Positions 28,015-37,534 are shown, numbered from the stretch's first letter. The stretch: 64,000 nt of DNA from Companilactobacillus formosensis (GCF_005405305.1 NZ_BJDU01000005.1:124001-188000), one strand, 5' to 3'. Notes: generated from the sequence alone by a model not told the origin. Numbers and translations are program-made.

Positions 28015-29490
28015 TTACTCTAAATATTTCTTCCAATCTTTGACTTCTTTAAATGAAGCTCTGATGAATTGGTCTTTCATATCAAATGGAACCGTTCCAT
28101 CAATAATAGTCTTAGAACTCATCCCGCGAACACGAATTGACTTAGGATCATATTCTGGTCTCTCTGAAGGATCAAGTGGATGATTACGCATTCCTGGTAG
28201 GACCATGATGTCTTTATCTCCTTGGAAACGAGTATTCATCGTCCAAACAACGTCGTTCATATCAAAAATATCAACATCTTCATCAACTAAGAAAACTGTC
28301 TTCAATTCCTTAAAGGCTGACAAAGCTAAGATAGCAGCTTGTCTTTGAATACCTTCATCGGCTTCATTGTCCTTGTGAATTTGCATGATAGTCATCAACT
28401 TACCACCACCTGCTGGAGGATTATAAACATTGACAACTTTTCCAGGAATAGCCTTATCAACTAATTCAAGGATACTTGCTTCAGTTGGAATACCAGCCAT
28501 TGAAACGTGTTCTTCACTAGGTCCAATTGTTGTTTGCATGATTGGATTGTCTTTTCTGTGAGTAATGGCTTTAACTTTAACAACATTAACCGCTGGATTA
28601 GCATCACCATTGTACCCAGGAAATTCTGGCATAGCCTTACCAGTATGAGTATTGATATCTTCTTGCATAGTTTGGTTAGGCATGATTTCAGCTTCAACAA
28701 CATATTCGGCACGTGCAATTGCCTTTTCATCAACTGAAGTAGCGTTAACTAGTTGTACTGGTTGATTACGCAAAGCTCCAGCAATATTCAATTCATCATA
28801 ACCAAGTGGTGTTGTAGGTGGCTCGAAGGTAGCACCGATGGTAATGGCAGGATCCAAACCAATATTAATTGTAATTGGCATTGGTTTATCTAATTTTTCA
28901 AATTGTTTTTGGAAATGACCGATATGACGACCACCTGGCATAATGTACATACCGATAGTATCTTTGTCTTCCAAGACCATACGGTGAATTGTAACGTCAG
29001 TCATAGTCTTGTCTGGATCTGAACCTAGTACTAGACCCATTGTGATATAAGGACCAGCATCATATTCTGTATTAGTTGGAGCTGGCAAAATCTTTCGAAT
29101 ATCAAAATCTTTATCAGTTACTTTGTGAACTACTTCTTGAACTGGAGCTTTGTCAGAATCCACCATTTCTGGAGCTACAGGATGTTCAACTGAATCTTTC
29201 AACAAACGTCCTAAAGTCTTGTAGTCATGGTGCAAAATCATTCCGTCACGTTTACGACTAGCCATTGCACCAATCAAAACACGTGTATTAGGAAATCCTT
29301 TCACATTGTTGAACATCATCGCAGGTCCTTCTTGAGTTGGACGCTTAACTGTTCCACCAGCACCGATATAACGGTAAACTCCGGACAGTTCAGCATCGGG
29401 ATCGACCTCAACATCAGTTTCATGATATTGACCAGGTTGCTTTTTGAGTTCATCAATAACTCTTCTTAAATCATATGGTTGCTCTGACAT
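28015..29490 (-). CDS. lpdC: Gallate/protocatechuate decarboxylase, UbiD family, LpdC
   Basis: Catalytic subunit that removes CO2 from gallate to give pyrogallol (and protocatechuate to catechol) using prenylated FMN. It has 491 residues, the expected LpdC length. UbiD features seen are DVTIHRMVL, the MPGGRHIGHFQKQFE block and EAEIMPNQ followed by PEFPGYNG, which carries the acid residues near the flavin. The start MSEQPYDL follows AGGAGGCAATTTT; a longer in-frame start 15 codons upstream is less likely. Its own promoter lies in the gap behind the tannase gene. Confidence 0.92.
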   Translation of the reverse strand: MSEQPYDLRRVIDELKKQPGQYHETDVEVDPDAELSGVYRYIGAGGTVKRPTQEGPAMMFNNVKGFPNTRVLIGAMASRKRDGMILHHDYKTLGRLLKDSVEHPVAPEMVDSDKAPVQEVVHKVTDKDFDIRKILPAPTNTEYDAGPYITMGLVLGSDPDKTMTDVTIHRMVLEDKDTIGMYIMPGGRHIGHFQKQFEKLDKPMPITINIGLDPAITIGATFEPPTTPLGYDELNIAGALRNQPVQLVNATSVDEKAIARAEYVVEAEIMPNQTMQEDINTHTGKAMPEFPGYNGDANPAVNVVKVKAITHRKDNPIMQTTIGPSEEHVSMAGIPTEASILELVDKAIPGKVVNVYNPPAGGGKLMTIMQIHKDNEADEGIQRQAAILALSAFKELKTVFLVDEDVDIFDMNDVVWTMNTRFQGDKDIMVLPGMRNHPLDPSERPEYDPKSIRVRGMSSKTIIDGTVPFDMKDQFIRASFKEVKDWKKYLE

Positions 29491-29521
29491 AAAATTGCCT
29501 CCTCTTTTTCTTAACATGATA

Positions 29522-29585
29522 AGTATAAATTCCAAATATCATAGGAACAATTCAAGTTATCTTGGTATACATTCCAAAATGGAAT
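29522..29585 (-). promoter_or_regulatory. Promoter and palindromic site before lpdC
   Basis: On the minus strand TTGTTC (29545-29550) and TATACT (29522-29527) are 17 bases apart. A palindrome ATTCCA-AAA-TGGAAT lies at 29571-29585, about 20 bases ahead of the -35, a common place for an activator. A further ATTCCA half-site lies near 29529. The regulator is not in the neighbourhood. Confidence 0.5.
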
Positions 29586-29589
29586 AGTT

Positions 29590-30966
29590 TTATCCTTCAG
29601 CACAAACTTTATCTATCCAAGTGAACAAATCTCGTAAATCGTAATCTCCACTGTGTGGCGTATTCCAAGGCATGGCAAAATCAACTTTGTAACCAGTATT
29701 TTTCAAACTGGTTGCTAAAATAATAGGAATAGCGAAAGAAGTATCACGGTCGCTTGCTCCATGACGAATCCGCCAATATTTAGCACTATCGTTATTATCC
29801 AAATACTGCAATGGGTTAATAGCTTGAACAATTTCTTGATCAGCCAAAGTTGAAGGAACTTTAGAATGCTCTTGAGTAAACTTCGTAAAATGCTGACTAT
29901 CGATTTTTTCAGTGCCAAACAAATTAGGTTCTGGATTTTTCATCTTCAGATCATCAAAAGCTGGTGTACTCTTCATGCGAGTAATAAAATCTAAATATTT
30001 TGACCAATCAACATCTTTTACTACACCATTTTCAATAATTACACCAGAATCAGAATTGACAGTTTGATTACTATCTAAAGCCTTTTGTGCAGATTGAATA
30101 ATAAAATTCTTAACGTAGTTTAAAAATGAGCCTTGGCCGTTATTGTCTAAACTTAATTCCTGACCATTGTCATCTTGTAATTGCAGACTATTCAAATAAT
30201 CGATAAATTGATATTTCAATTCTTTTGATAATTCAATTTGTTCATCACTCAACTTGCCGGTTTCTACTTTTCCAGTGCCATAATTCAACTTTGACCAATC
30301 ATTGATCCCATTAAATTGCCATTCATAAGCACTATCGGCATGTTCTAAATTATGAATTGGACAATAACAGCTGGCCGCAAAAATAGCATCTGATTCATCG
30401 GCGGCACCTAACTCTTTGAGGTATTTATCAAAAAAAGGTGCATTGCCTGATGTTCCTGTTAATGCTGAAGTAGCACCACCAGCACTAGTTCCATTAGTGA
30501 TAATTCGGTCAACATTGCCCGGAATCAATTCGCTATTGTGACGAATGAATCTGATGGCAGCTTTCATATCAACAATAAACGCTGGAGCCTTGCCAATATA
30601 TTTGCCATTCTCTACGAGAGTACGACCTCTTAGTCCAGTAGAAACCACCACATATCCATGTTCCAAAGCAGCAACTATTGTCTTACTACTATTCGGTTGA
30701 CTAGTATTCCCAGGATAATCTCTTGGACCTGGCATGTAGCCACCAACCGTATTGGGCATAAAAATAGGCGCCGTTTTGGCATTATAACCATTGATACTTC
30801 CCCCATGAAAATAAGCTAATGGTGCAAAAATATTCAACTTTTGAATGTCAGCCACCGGGTTTTCAACATAGACGATATCTTTAAAGGCACGGTACCTTAT
30901 TCCATAATTACCTGTTGTTAATGTTTCATCCTCATAATTATTAATATTTATTTTTAACACATTCAT
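29590..30966 (-). CDS. tanB: Tannase (tannin acylhydrolase), subtype B
   Basis: Serine esterase that cleaves galloyl esters of tannins and releases gallic acid. The 458 residues resemble the L. plantarum intracellular tannase over the full length: PIFMPNTVGGYMPGP, the nucleophile motif GTSAGG with Ser161, YCPIHNLEHADSAYEWQFNG, and a C-terminal RDTSFAIP / TPHSGDYD pair that supplies candidate Asp408 and His438. No signal peptide, so it acts inside the cell. AAAGGA stands very close to the ATG; a GTG two codons later is an alternative start. It lies directly ahead of lpdC-lpdB-lpdD, so its product gallate feeds those enzymes. Confidence 0.93.
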   Translation of the reverse strand: MNVLKININNYEDETLTTGNYGIRYRAFKDIVYVENPVADIQKLNIFAPLAYFHGGSINGYNAKTAPIFMPNTVGGYMPGPRDYPGNTSQPNSSKTIVAALEHGYVVVSTGLRGRTLVENGKYIGKAPAFIVDMKAAIRFIRHNSELIPGNVDRIITNGTSAGGATSALTGTSGNAPFFDKYLKELGAADESDAIFAASCYCPIHNLEHADSAYEWQFNGINDWSKLNYGTGKVETGKLSDEQIELSKELKYQFIDYLNSLQLQDDNGQELSLDNNGQGSFLNYVKNFIIQSAQKALDSNQTVNSDSGVIIENGVVKDVDWSKYLDFITRMKSTPAFDDLKMKNPEPNLFGTEKIDSQHFTKFTQEHSKVPSTLADQEIVQAINPLQYLDNNDSAKYWRIRHGASDRDTSFAIPIILATSLKNTGYKVDFAMPWNTPHSGDYDLRDLFTWIDKVCAEG

Positions 30967-31060
30967 TTCCTTTCTGAATTCGTTTACAATGCAATCTTAA
31001 GGTACATTAATAAAATCAGCAAATAAATTCTTACCCTCTAAACTTTTATTTCATACTAAA

Positions 31061-31085
31061 TACCCCCCTTCTTCGAAGGGGGGTA
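31061..31085 (-). terminator. GC-rich hairpin after ridA
   Basis: Perfect TACCCCCCTT/AAGGGGGGTA stem of 10 base pairs with a 5-base loop, about 50 bases after the ridA stop. The trailing sequence (TATTTAGT) is only weakly T-rich, so this is an unusual terminator or an end-processing hairpin. Confidence 0.5.
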
Positions 31086-31135
31086 TCAGCTATTATTTAC
31101 TATATTTATTTATAAAGTCATTTAACATATTTTTA

Positions 31136-31507
31136 TTACATCTCTTCAGCAATCACTTCAATCTCTACCTTTGCATTCATAGGTAAGGACGATACCTCAA
31201 TTGCTGTTCTAGCTGGATAATCATCAAAATATTCGGCATAAATATCATTAACCAAAGAAAAGTTCTTTAGATCATCCAAATAAATTGTTGCTTTCAATAC
31301 ATGATTAAAGTCACTTTCTGAATCTTTTAAGACTTCTTTCAAATTATTCAAAGCTTGTTTTGCTTGGCCTTCTACTCCATCAACCAACTTACCATTTTCT
31401 GGATTTAATCCAATTTGTCCGGATGTGAAAATCAATCCATTAACTTTTGTCGCATGAGTATATGGTCCGATTGCATCTGGTGCGTTTTTTGAAATAATTC
31501 TTTCCAT
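31136..31507 (-). CDS. ridA: RidA family reactive enamine/imine deaminase
   Basis: Hydrolyses 2-aminoacrylate and similar enamines made by PLP enzymes to keto acids plus ammonia. The 123 residues show GPYTHATKVNGLIFTSGQIG, the catalytic-site arginine in YPARTAIEV and MNAKVEIEVIA at the end. The ATG at 31507 follows GGAG by eight bases; an in-frame GTG at 31516 overlaps that site. It lies 11 bases behind a C-S beta-lyase, an enzyme class that produces 2-aminoacrylate, so the pair makes chemical sense. Confidence 0.92.
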   Translation of the reverse strand: MERIISKNAPDAIGPYTHATKVNGLIFTSGQIGLNPENGKLVDGVEGQAKQALNNLKEVLKDSESDFNHVLKATIYLDDLKNFSLVNDIYAEYFDDYPARTAIEVSSLPMNAKVEIEVIAEEM

Positions 31508-31518
31508 GATTATCACTC

Positions 31519-32691
31519 CTACTTTTTATTATTAATATTATTGACCGCTTGAACAAGTCTATCTATCCCGTCACTCACTTTGGATAGCGGTGCTCCTAAG
31601 TTCATTCTCAAATGATTATATCCGCCATTACCATAGACTCTACCATCCATGATTGCTACTTTTTCATTTTTTACTAATTCTTGCTGTAAGTTCTTCATAT
31701 CTATTCCTAGAGATGAAATATCAATCCATCCAAGATATGTGGCATCCGGAATCTTATAATCTATATTTAACTTGTCTACTAGTACTCCACTCATATAATC
31801 GAAATTCTTATCAATATACCTTCTTAAATCATCTAACCATGATTCTTGATGGTTATAACATTCAATCGTTGCAAGCATTCCTAAGTATGGTACGGATGAT
31901 AAAGCATTCTTCTGTTTGAGAGCGTATAGAAACTCTAGTCTATTTTTCTCATCTGGAATAAGCGCATAAGAACATCCCAATCCTGGAATATTAAATGATT
32001 TACTTGCAGAGGATAATACCGCACAATCGACTGTTAATTCTTTAAAGAAATCAGCAATAGAGTGCGCTGAAATTCCCATTCTTAACATATCTAAATGAAT
32101 CTCATCGCTAATCAAGGCGACATGGTAATCGTTACATAAATTAACCATTTCTTGTAATTGGTCTTGTGTCCATGCAATCCCTAATGGATTTTGAGGATTG
32201 CATAAAAGAAAGATTTTGGGATGTTCGTTCTTAAAGACATCTTCCAATTGATTCAAATCCACACCATCATTAATATTCATTTGGACTAATTCTCTATTGT
32301 TCGAGGAAATAGTATTGATAAAGGCATCATAGCATGGACTAAAAGTTACGACCTTGTCATTCGAATTACTAAATTGCTCAACTAGTTTTGCTAAACTAAA
32401 AATCACACTTGGACTATATACAATAGAGTCAGCATCAATTTTTGTATCATATCGTCTTGCATACCAACCAGTAATTGCACCTTTAAATTCAGGATTATTC
32501 CAACGGGTATATCCAAAAATCCCTTTTTGTGCAGCTTCAATCAAAACATCAGTTACACCTTGAGGTGCCTTAAAATCCATATCAGAAATTGTGAATGGTA
32601 ATAAATTCGATTCACCAAATCTATCTTTAACATAATCCCACTGTGTTGAATATGTACCGTATCTATTTACAACTTTATCAAAATCCGCCAT
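31519..32691 (-). CDS. patB: PLP-dependent C-S beta-lyase, MalY/PatB family
   Basis: Probable cystathionine beta-lyase type enzyme that splits S-substituted cysteines to a thiol, pyruvate and ammonia through 2-aminoacrylate. The 390 residues are typical of MalY/PatB. Seen are LPFTISDMDF near the start, CNPQNPLG at about 164-171, SDEIHLD at 195-201 and the PLP lysine at Lys231 in SSASKSFNIPGLG. AGGAGGAATC precedes the ATG. It sits between an M24 peptidase and ridA in one operon. An aminotransferase role cannot be excluded. Confidence 0.88.
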   Translation of the reverse strand: MADFDKVVNRYGTYSTQWDYVKDRFGESNLLPFTISDMDFKAPQGVTDVLIEAAQKGIFGYTRWNNPEFKGAITGWYARRYDTKIDADSIVYSPSVIFSLAKLVEQFSNSNDKVVTFSPCYDAFINTISSNNRELVQMNINDGVDLNQLEDVFKNEHPKIFLLCNPQNPLGIAWTQDQLQEMVNLCNDYHVALISDEIHLDMLRMGISAHSIADFFKELTVDCAVLSSASKSFNIPGLGCSYALIPDEKNRLEFLYALKQKNALSSVPYLGMLATIECYNHQESWLDDLRRYIDKNFDYMSGVLVDKLNIDYKIPDATYLGWIDISSLGIDMKNLQQELVKNEKVAIMDGRVYGNGGYNHLRMNLGAPLSKVSDGIDRLVQAVNNINNKK

Positions 32692-32705
32692 TTTAAAGAT
32701 TCCTC

Positions 32706-33776
32706 CTAGATTTCCATATATTCTTTTGGAGAGTGAGTAAGTACGATTGGATTACCAGAATCATCAATCCAAACATCATCTTCAATACGGACCCCACCTA
32801 GTCCCGCAAGATAAATACCCGGTTCAACAGTGAACGTCATATGATTTTGTAGTATTTCTTCACTATGCGTATTTAATAATGGATATTCATGAACGGTCAA
32901 TCCTAAACCGTGTCCTGTTCCATGTAGGAATTTATCTCCATATCCTTTTTCAGATATGTAATCTCTAACAATTGTGTCTATTCCTTTCATTGGAACTCCA
33001 CTCTTGCATGAATTAATTCCCTTAACTTGTGCATCTAGAGTAACTTGGTAAATTTCTTTTAGCTTATCGTCAACTTTTCCAAGAGATATTGTTCTAGTGA
33101 TATCCGAATAATATCTATCAACCATAAAACCAAAGTCAAAGATAATCATTTCATTTTCATTTATTACTTTATTTGAAGCATGTCCATGTGGCAAAGCTGA
33201 TCTATAACCCGAAGCAACAATTGTTTCAAATGCCGTCGCATCAGCTCCATGATTTAATCCATACTGATCAATTTCATTTGCTACTTGTTTTTCAGTCATT
33301 CCAGGTTTAATAAATTTTAAAATATGTTCATAAGTAAGGTCTGAAATCTCTCCAGCTTTTTTGATTTTAGCAACTTCATCTTTATCTTTAATCATTCTTT
33401 GTTTCTCAATAAGATTAGCTGTTGGAATAAGTGATACAGTTCCTTTGCTCAAAGCAAGATACTCATTTACATTCATATCTTCAGCTTCTATTCCGACTTT
33501 TGACAATCCATGTTCTTCAATTAAAGATTGAATAGTTTCTTCCATCCCTGCCTTATTATCTATCACTTCAAAATCGGGTGATTGAGTTTTTAACTGTTCG
33601 AAATATCTTCCATCGGCAATGATATATTTGCCATCGATTGTAATAAGAGCCTGCCCATAGCTACCAGTAAAGCCAGACATATAATATCTATTTGCTTTAT
33701 TATTGATTAAAAAAGCATCTAGTTCATTTTCAATCATAGATTCACGTAAAGATTTAATTCTTTCATTTCTTATCAT
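32706..33776 (-). CDS. M24 family Xaa-Pro peptidase
   Basis: Cytoplasmic metallopeptidase of 356 residues that probably removes a residue ahead of proline from small peptides. A creatinase-like N-domain (LINNKANRYYMSGFTGSYGQ) is followed by the pita-bread fold with metal ligands in IFDFGFMVDRYYSDITRT, GTGHGLGL and TVEPGIYL. The ATG at 33776 follows GGGGGATATATTG; a TTG one codon upstream is less likely. It is part of the peptidase-lyase half of this locus, 14 bases ahead of patB. Confidence 0.92.
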   Translation of the reverse strand: MIRNERIKSLRESMIENELDAFLINNKANRYYMSGFTGSYGQALITIDGKYIIADGRYFEQLKTQSPDFEVIDNKAGMEETIQSLIEEHGLSKVGIEAEDMNVNEYLALSKGTVSLIPTANLIEKQRMIKDKDEVAKIKKAGEISDLTYEHILKFIKPGMTEKQVANEIDQYGLNHGADATAFETIVASGYRSALPHGHASNKVINENEMIIFDFGFMVDRYYSDITRTISLGKVDDKLKEIYQVTLDAQVKGINSCKSGVPMKGIDTIVRDYISEKGYGDKFLHGTGHGLGLTVHEYPLLNTHSEEILQNHMTFTVEPGIYLAGLGGVRIEDDVWIDDSGNPIVLTHSPKEYMEI

Positions 33777-33788
33777 CAATATATCCCC

Positions 33789-34391
33789 CTAATTACTTGG
33801 TACTTTTATAACCATCGTTTTAGTAGCAATATCATGTATAGAAAGTCTCTTTTTGCCCCAAAATAGCATGAATACTGAGATTATTGTTACTAAATCCCAG
33901 AATACTCCTAAATATGGATCACTATAAAATTTAGTTGCTGTCGTAATGATTACTTTTATATACGTTGAAACAGGTGTTGAGACTCCTTCAACGAATACCA
34001 AAAACACAAACTGACGCATCAAATAGGTATTGATTGTTGGTGCACTACCATCTTGATTGATTATTTTTAAATGAGTCATTTTTTTACCAATCGTTTGTCC
34101 TGGATATAATTTCCAAGGAATCCAAACGTAATAAAAAGCTCCAAAAATAATACATACAAGACTAATAAGAATTGTTATTGATCCACTAACTCCTGCAGCA
34201 CCAAATTGATACATACTTGTCAGCGGTTTACTCTTTCCAGTTAGTAATAGATAAAGAATTACTGATGGCAAGCCTGCACAAATCCCTCCTAACAGCCAAT
34301 CAATAATAAAAGAGATTATTCTACTTGAACTAGTATCAGATGTGTAAGTTATTTTCTTATTCGCAATTTTTTTCTTAGTCTTATGTTTCAT
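33789..34391 (-). CDS. RDD-domain membrane protein
   Basis: Membrane protein of 200 residues with about four hydrophobic segments and the RDD signature in modified form: SRIISFIIDWLLGG at the first segment and GQTIGKKMTHLKIIN after the third. The start MKHKTKKK was chosen because GAGGTGCATT precedes it. It is placed between the PTS EIIC and the M24 peptidase. RDD proteins are mostly of unknown function; some act in ion or solute transport. Here it might move an uptake product, which is speculation. Confidence 0.82.
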   Translation of the reverse strand: MKHKTKKKIANKKITYTSDTSSSRIISFIIDWLLGGICAGLPSVILYLLLTGKSKPLTSMYQFGAAGVSGSITILISLVCIIFGAFYYVWIPWKLYPGQTIGKKMTHLKIINQDGSAPTINTYLMRQFVFLVFVEGVSTPVSTYIKVIITTATKFYSDPYLGVFWDLVTIISVFMLFWGKKRLSIHDIATKTMVIKVPSN

Positions 34392-34431
34392 AATGCACCT
34401 CGATACATCAGAATTTATCTTATATAAATCA

Positions 34432-34461
34432 AAATGAGACAAGGATAACCTTGTCTCATTT
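34432..34461 (-). terminator. Hairpin between EIIC and the RDD gene
   Basis: Perfect AAATGAGACAAGG/CCTTGTCTCATTT stem right after the EIIC stop; only four T follow. It probably reduces rather than ends transcription into the RDD-peptidase-lyase genes. Confidence 0.7.
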
Positions 34462-34464
34462 GAT

Positions 34465-35780
34465 TTAGAAGTCTAGGTCTAGATCATCGATTAAGGCTTC
34501 GTCTTCTTCAGAAATAGCCTTCTTCTTCTTAGATTCTGCTTCTAATTCACGTCTTTCGGCCAATTTAGCAAATGGGTACCAAATAATTACGGAAACAATC
34601 ATTTGTAGAGCATTCACGATAATACTGTGCCAATCAAACGTAGCAAGATACCCTTCTAGGAATACCCCTACATATGGTGGAGTAAAAATAGACATCTTCA
34701 AAAATCCAAAGTGCATTGCCCAAGCTCCAAATGATGAAACAATAGGGCCGATGATTACAAATGGAATGAAGAACAATGGGTTTAGAACAATTGGAGCACC
34801 AAATAAAATAGGTTCATTGATTCCAAATAGTGCAGGAATCAAAGCAATTCTACCAATTTTCTTTTGTGCAGTTGCTTTTGAGAACATGAACCAGAATACA
34901 AGTCCAAATGTAACACCAGTACCAGTAAAGTTACCAAATGCCGAATCCATACCAGGTGTAAAGAAGTGAGTTAATGCTTCTCCGGCTTTGAAGTTTGCCA
35001 TATTTTCTGCCAAGAATTGAGTAGAAATTGGGCTTGTAACGGGACTCAATACGGCTGGGGAATACCAAAGAAGAACAATAGACATTGCAAAATCTTTAGG
35101 AAAGTATAGGCAAATGGATTGTCCATAGAACCAACCAATGGAGCAAGAATATAAGTAAAGATCATTGGTGGCATAGTATGTAATACATTCACACAAAGAA
35201 TTCTAATGATTAAGAAAAATCCAATAACAATAATAGAAATAGGAATCATTTCAAAAGATTTCGATACAAAGTCTGGAACACTTTCTGGCATCTTAATAGT
35301 AAAATTCTTTTTCTTACACCATCTAAACAGTTCAACAGCCATAATGGCACCAAACATTGAAACGAATAGACCTTTTGTTCCTAAATATGTTGCATCAATT
35401 CCGCCATCCTTAGTCATATCAACGGCTAAGATCAGATATCCCATAACACCCATAGTCACACATCCTGGAACATCTAACTTATGTGACTTAGCTAAGTGAT
35501 AGGAAATAATTGCGGCGACATACAACGCCATCATCCCCATACCAACAGTATATGGAATTGTGATAATAGAATTATTAGCAACAATCCACTTAGATATTGG
35601 GTTTGCCTTACCAATCATATTAGGCAAAGCATCGGGAATAAGGGCAAAACTACCGATGATAAGAATTGGAGTCATAGCAACCATTGATTTCTTAATAGCG
35701 CTCAAATATATATTCTTATCCATCTTGTTTGCTAGTGGCGTGAAATACTTATTCATAAACGCTTCAAATTGATCAAACAT
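34465..35780 (-). pseudogene. PTS EIIC, lactose/cellobiose class, with a one-base frameshift
   Basis: Membrane channel of a lactose/N,N'-diacetylchitobiose/cellobiose-class PTS. The first frame (from 35780, MFDQFEAFMNKYF) reads about 240 residues to FFFGIPQPY and stops at 35046. The rest, from PAVLSPVTSPIST to the end at 34465, is in another frame. Around the GGGG run at 35057-35060 one base is missing: restoring it would give the family motif FGIHP in place of FGIPQ. Together the parts give a full-length EIIC of about 440 residues. The start overlaps the EIIB stop (TAATG). Either the transporter is dead or this is a homopolymer sequencing error. Confidence 0.88.
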
Positions 35781-36130
35781 TAGTTGCTACCCCCTTCAGA
35801 GGATTTCAACTCTTGTTTACGTTGTGCAATCAATGCTTCTTTAATAACTGTCCCCCCATCCATAGATCCATATGTTTCTTTATCAATTACTACGTAAGGG
35901 ATATTTCTAGGTGTAGTTAGTGATTCAACGTAATCTTTTTTATATGAAACTTGAGGGCCCAATAGAACAACGTCAGCATCATCAATTTCTGATGGCAATT
36001 GATCTACTGGAATGGCCATTAAATTAAATTTATCAATATCTAACTTCTTACTTTTCTTGATAACATCTTTCATGCTATCCATCATCATTGTTGTTGATAA
36101 CCCCGCAACACAAGCTAAAACAATTTTCAT
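35780..36130 (-). CDS. PTS EIIB, lactose/cellobiose class
   Basis: Phosphocarrier of 116 residues; the phosphorylated cysteine is Cys7 in LACVAGLSTTMM. The start MKIVLACVAG follows AAAGGGGATC. Its stop overlaps the EIIC start. The C-terminal tail after about residue 100 is extended and charged (QRKQELKSSEGG). Substrate unknown; without an intact EIIC it cannot work in this transporter. Confidence 0.9.
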   Translation of the reverse strand: MKIVLACVAGLSTTMMMDSMKDVIKKSKKLDIDKFNLMAIPVDQLPSEIDDADVVLLGPQVSYKKDYVESLTTPRNIPYVVIDKETYGSMDGGTVIKEALIAQRKQELKSSEGGSN

Positions 36131-36152
36131 AATTATTGATCCCCTTTCAATA

Positions 36153-36470
36153 TTAACTGTCTCTTGATTCAAAAATATTAATTAATTCATCAATTAAATC
36201 TCTGGCCAGTTGAGCTGTCATGTAATGATCCTGGGCATGTGCCATAAGCAACGTTACTTCGGTCTTTTTATCTTCACTTCCCAATTCATCTTGTATCATC
36301 TTTGTTTGAATATTGTGAGCTTCGACATCCAAATCCTTTGATTCCTGTAACAGTTTATGTGCTTCGGCATAGTCTCTATCATGTACTTTTTGAAGTGCTT
36401 CAAAAGCCTTTGATCTACTTTCTCCCGATGAGGAAATAAGCCCCATTACTTTTTTCTCTGACTCATCCAT
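36153..36470 (-). CDS. PTS EIIA, lactose/cellobiose class
   Basis: Phosphocarrier of 105 residues, all helical by family. The phosphorylated histidine is His78 in LLMAHAQDHYMTAQ, at the same place as in the lactose EIIA family. AGTAGGAG precedes the ATG. It accepts phosphate from HPr and passes it to EIIB encoded 22 bases downstream. Confidence 0.92.
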   Translation of the reverse strand: MDESEKKVMGLISSSGESRSKAFEALQKVHDRDYAEAHKLLQESKDLDVEAHNIQTKMIQDELGSEDKKTEVTLLMAHAQDHYMTAQLARDLIDELINIFESRDS

Positions 36471-36489
36471 TATTGAAAACTCCTACTTT

Positions 36490-37533
36490 TTAAAATTTAT
36501 AAAAACTTGAAACAATTTTTTTATCAAACTCTTTTGAAACTTCTTGAATCAAATTGCTCATTGTTATTAGATCTTTTTTACTGGCAAATGAATAAGGATC
36601 ATGACAATACCTCAATGGGAAGCCAATAACCATAGATGTTGTTCCTCCATTTTCAAGATGTGCTGTCCCAGCATCAGTACCTCCACCTTTTAACATATCT
36701 TTTTGATAATCCAAACCAAATTTATCAGCAATATCTTTAACACAATGAACAAGCTTAGGATTTGGAACCATTGTTTTATCAAAGTATTCAAGCATTGGAC
36801 CATGTCCAAGTTTTCTAGTATTCATAAATCCTCTATCTAATTCGGGATTCTTAGCAACGTCAATTGCAAAAAAGACATCCGGATTTACTATATTGGAAAC
36901 TAATCTTCCACCTCTGATACCTACTTCTTCGCTTCCGGTAAAGGCAACAACTACGTTGACTTTCAAGTCGATATCTTTAAGTTTTTTAAATGCGTTCACA
37001 AGTGCCCAACAGCCAGATCTATCATCCATTGCCTTACCAGCAACGATATCTTCATCAAACATTTCTTTATAATTTGAATCGAAGGTAACTATATTACCAA
37101 CGTCAATTCCACTTGCAAACGCTTCTTTATCGTTTTCAAATCCAAAATCAACGTACATATTCTCAATGGTTCCATTGGGGTTCTTTTCAACGTTTAAAAG
37201 TCCTTTAATTTTTTGACCGCTATTCGTTGTGACTCTGATCATCTGCATCGATTTTGCTCGATCTTCAACATTTCCTAACGGCATTAAATAAGCCATTCCA
37301 ATTGATGAAATATATCGAACCATAAATCCTACTTCATCCATATGCGCAGCAAACATAATCGTCGGTGCATCTTCAATGGAACTCTTCTTAGTAACTATCA
37401 GACTACCTATTCCGTCATATGAAAAACAATCACTAAAGTCTGACAATTCTTCTTTGATTATGTCCCGTACTTCACTCTCATTAGAAGCAAGAGCATCTGC
37501 ATTAGATAGTCTCTCCAAAAATTCAAAGTCCAT
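36490..37533 (-). CDS. M42 family aminopeptidase (glutamyl aminopeptidase/PepA type)
   Basis: Cytoplasmic two-metal aminopeptidase of 347 residues. Family metal and catalytic blocks are MFAAHMDEVGFMV, KAMDDRSGCWALV, FTGSEEVGIRGG and GGGTDAGTAHLENGG near the end. It is embedded between the PRD regulator and the PTS genes with gaps of one and 19 bases, so it belongs to the PTS operon. This pairing suggests that the imported compound contains a peptide or amide bond. M42 proteins were once also listed as endoglucanases, but that activity is doubtful. Confidence 0.9.
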   Translation of the reverse strand: MDFEFLERLSNADALASNESEVRDIIKEELSDFSDCFSYDGIGSLIVTKKSSIEDAPTIMFAAHMDEVGFMVRYISSIGMAYLMPLGNVEDRAKSMQMIRVTTNSGQKIKGLLNVEKNPNGTIENMYVDFGFENDKEAFASGIDVGNIVTFDSNYKEMFDEDIVAGKAMDDRSGCWALVNAFKKLKDIDLKVNVVVAFTGSEEVGIRGGRLVSNIVNPDVFFAIDVAKNPELDRGFMNTRKLGHGPMLEYFDKTMVPNPKLVHCVKDIADKFGLDYQKDMLKGGGTDAGTAHLENGGTTSMVIGFPLRYCHDPYSFASKKDLITMSNLIQEVSKEFDKKIVSSFYKF

Positions 37534-37534
37534 T

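Noticed and set aside
35040-35110. Programmed frameshift in the EIIC gene
   Set aside because: The G4 run is short and no stimulatory hairpin or ribosome-site-like element is evident; mutation or sequence error is simpler.
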